Below, piece after piece: positions 5,690 to 6,470 of a stretch of 6,470 bases of DNA (position 1 is its first letter; every line of letters starts with the position of its first letter). Source of the stretch: Syntrophaceae bacterium UBA2192 (GTDB taxonomy: Bacteria; Desulfobacterota; Syntrophia; Syntrophales; UBA2192); NCBI GenBank assembly GCA_002327315.1, contig DCVI01000193.1:5396-11865 (forward strand). The letters are read 5' to 3'. A program made the translations under genes and the position numbers. A model generated the notes under the pieces. The model was not told the DNA's origin and made no database searches. It saw nothing but the letters and a program-made list of their open reading frames with translations.

Positions 5690-6410
5690 CATCCTGTCCA
5701 TCTTCCCGGAAATGTTCGAGTCCTTTTTCGGGTGCAGCCTCCTGAAAAAGGCCCGTGACAGGGGCCTGATCCGAATCGAGGCTCACAATATCCGTGACGG
5801 GGCCACGGACAGGCACCGGATGACCGACGATTACCCTTACGGTGGCGGGGCGGGCATGGTCATGAAGGTCGAGCCCATCGCCCGGGTCCTCGAAGCCATC
5901 GACGCCGTGCCCGGGGAGTGCCTGCGGGTTCTTCTCACGCCGCAGGGTGAGACCTTCAGCCAGGCGATTGCCGGGGAGCTGGCCCAGTCAAGCAGGGTCG
6001 TTCTCATCTGCGGGCACTATGAAGGTGTCGACGAACGGGTGAGGCAGAACCTGGTGGACCGCGAGATTTCCATCGGCGACTATGTCCTGACGGGGGGAGA
6101 GGCGGCTGCCATGGTTGTCGTCGATGCCGTGGCAAGGCTCATTCCGGGCGTGCTGGGCAACGAGGAATCGGCCCGGCACGAGTCCTTCGCCAAGGGTCTT
6201 TTGGAGAGCCCCCAGTACACGAGGCCGGAGGAATTCCGGGGGTGGAAGGTCCCCGATGTTCTTCTCTCGGGGCACCACCGGGAAATCGAGGACTGGAGGC
6301 GCCGGGAATCGCTGAAGCGCACGCTCGAGCGCAGGCCCGATCTTCTGGCGACAGCGGCCCTTACGGAGAAGGATCGAACGTTCCTCGAGGATCTGAAAAA
6401 AGAACCCTGA
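5676..6410 (+). CDS. trmD: tRNA (guanine37-N1)-methyltransferase TrmD
   Basis: SPOUT-class enzyme that uses S-adenosylmethionine to make m1G37 next to the anticodon, which prevents +1 frameshifting. The 244 residues are normal. Visible family motifs are FDILSIFPEMF (4-14), DDYPYGGGAGM (51-61), LLTPQGE (86-92), CGHYEGVDERV (112-122), the trefoil-knot SAM site SIGDYVLTGGE (132-142), PQYTRPEEF (179-187) and VLLSGHH (195-201). The residue aligned with the catalytic Asp169 of the E. coli and H. influenzae enzymes appears to be Glu169, in RHESFAKGLL. Two adjacent ATGs (5676, 5679) are possible starts: the second matches the usual MRFD beginning, while GGAG at 5665-5668 is 7 nt from the first. It overlaps rimM by 14 or 11 nt. 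Confidence 0.96.
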   Translation: MMRFDILSIFPEMFESFFGCSLLKKARDRGLIRIEAHNIRDGATDRHRMTDDYPYGGGAGMVMKVEPIARVLEAIDAVPGECLRVLLTPQGETFSQAIAGELAQSSRVVLICGHYEGVDERVRQNLVDREISIGDYVLTGGEAAAMVVVDAVARLIPGVLGNEESARHESFAKGLLESPQYTRPEEFRGWKVPDVLLSGHHREIEDWRRRESLKRTLERRPDLLATAALTEKDRTFLEDLKKEP

Positions 6411-6430
6411 CGCATCTTCGGCGTCCTGCA

Positions 6431-6470
6431 CTCTGCGCGAACGGTTCGTTTGCAGCCAGAGCTTTTTTTT
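6431..6470 (+). terminator. Hairpin with T8 after trmD
   Basis: CTCTG (6431-6435) can pair with CAGAG (6457-6461), enclosing a small CGAA/TTCG stem, and the sequence ends in eight T's at the window edge (6463-6470). The layout fits an intrinsic terminator 20 nt after the trmD stop. The stem is interrupted and the T-run may continue outside the window. It could also be an attenuator or leader structure before rplS, which normally follows trmD. Confidence 0.5.

Overview
The window is a housekeeping block with every gene on the + strand. It runs: a partial unknown gene, argS, a SPOR-domain membrane protein, ffh, rpsP, khpA, rimM, trmD. Gene content and style suggest a GC-rich Gram-negative bacterium. 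The SPOR envelope protein next to argS, and the ffh-rpsP-khpA-rimM-trmD order, fit the former Deltaproteobacteria (Desulfobacterota, Syntrophales- or Geobacter-like). This placement is inferred from order and protein style; no phylogeny was computed.

Layout. Positions 1-261 hold the C-terminal end of an unrecognised reading frame that enters from the left edge. Positions 262-664 are non-coding and contain an inverted pair of degenerate octamer repeats, a possible sigma70-type promoter, a C7G8 palindrome and a short GC hairpin followed by eight T's, just ahead of argS. argS (665-2329) and the SPOR gene (2344-3000) are 14 nt apart and probably co-transcribed. The 136-nt gap before ffh is almost entirely repeat: an inverted heptamer array, then a nonamer tandem array that runs into the ffh start codon. 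After ffh (3137-4474) a 98-nt gap with a possible promoter leads into rpsP-khpA-rimM-trmD. Spacing there is 82 nt, then 9 nt, then a 14-nt overlap. A hairpin with a T-run closes the window; rplS, the usual next gene, is not visible.

How the genes work together. The block serves translation and protein export: charging tRNA-Arg (ArgS), targeting nascent membrane proteins (Ffh), a 30S protein (S16) and its maturation factor (RimM), an RNA-binding KH protein (KhpA), and the tRNA m1G37 methyltransferase that protects reading frame (TrmD). The SPOR protein is probably an envelope or division protein carried in the argS transcript.

I see no new multi-gene system. The most unusual content is intergenic. 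Three short-period repeat arrays of different unit length (8, 7 and 9 bp) occupy two gaps; two are inverted pairs able to fold in RNA, and the third takes the place where the ffh Shine-Dalgarno sequence should be. TrmD also appears to carry Glu where well-studied homologues have the catalytic Asp.
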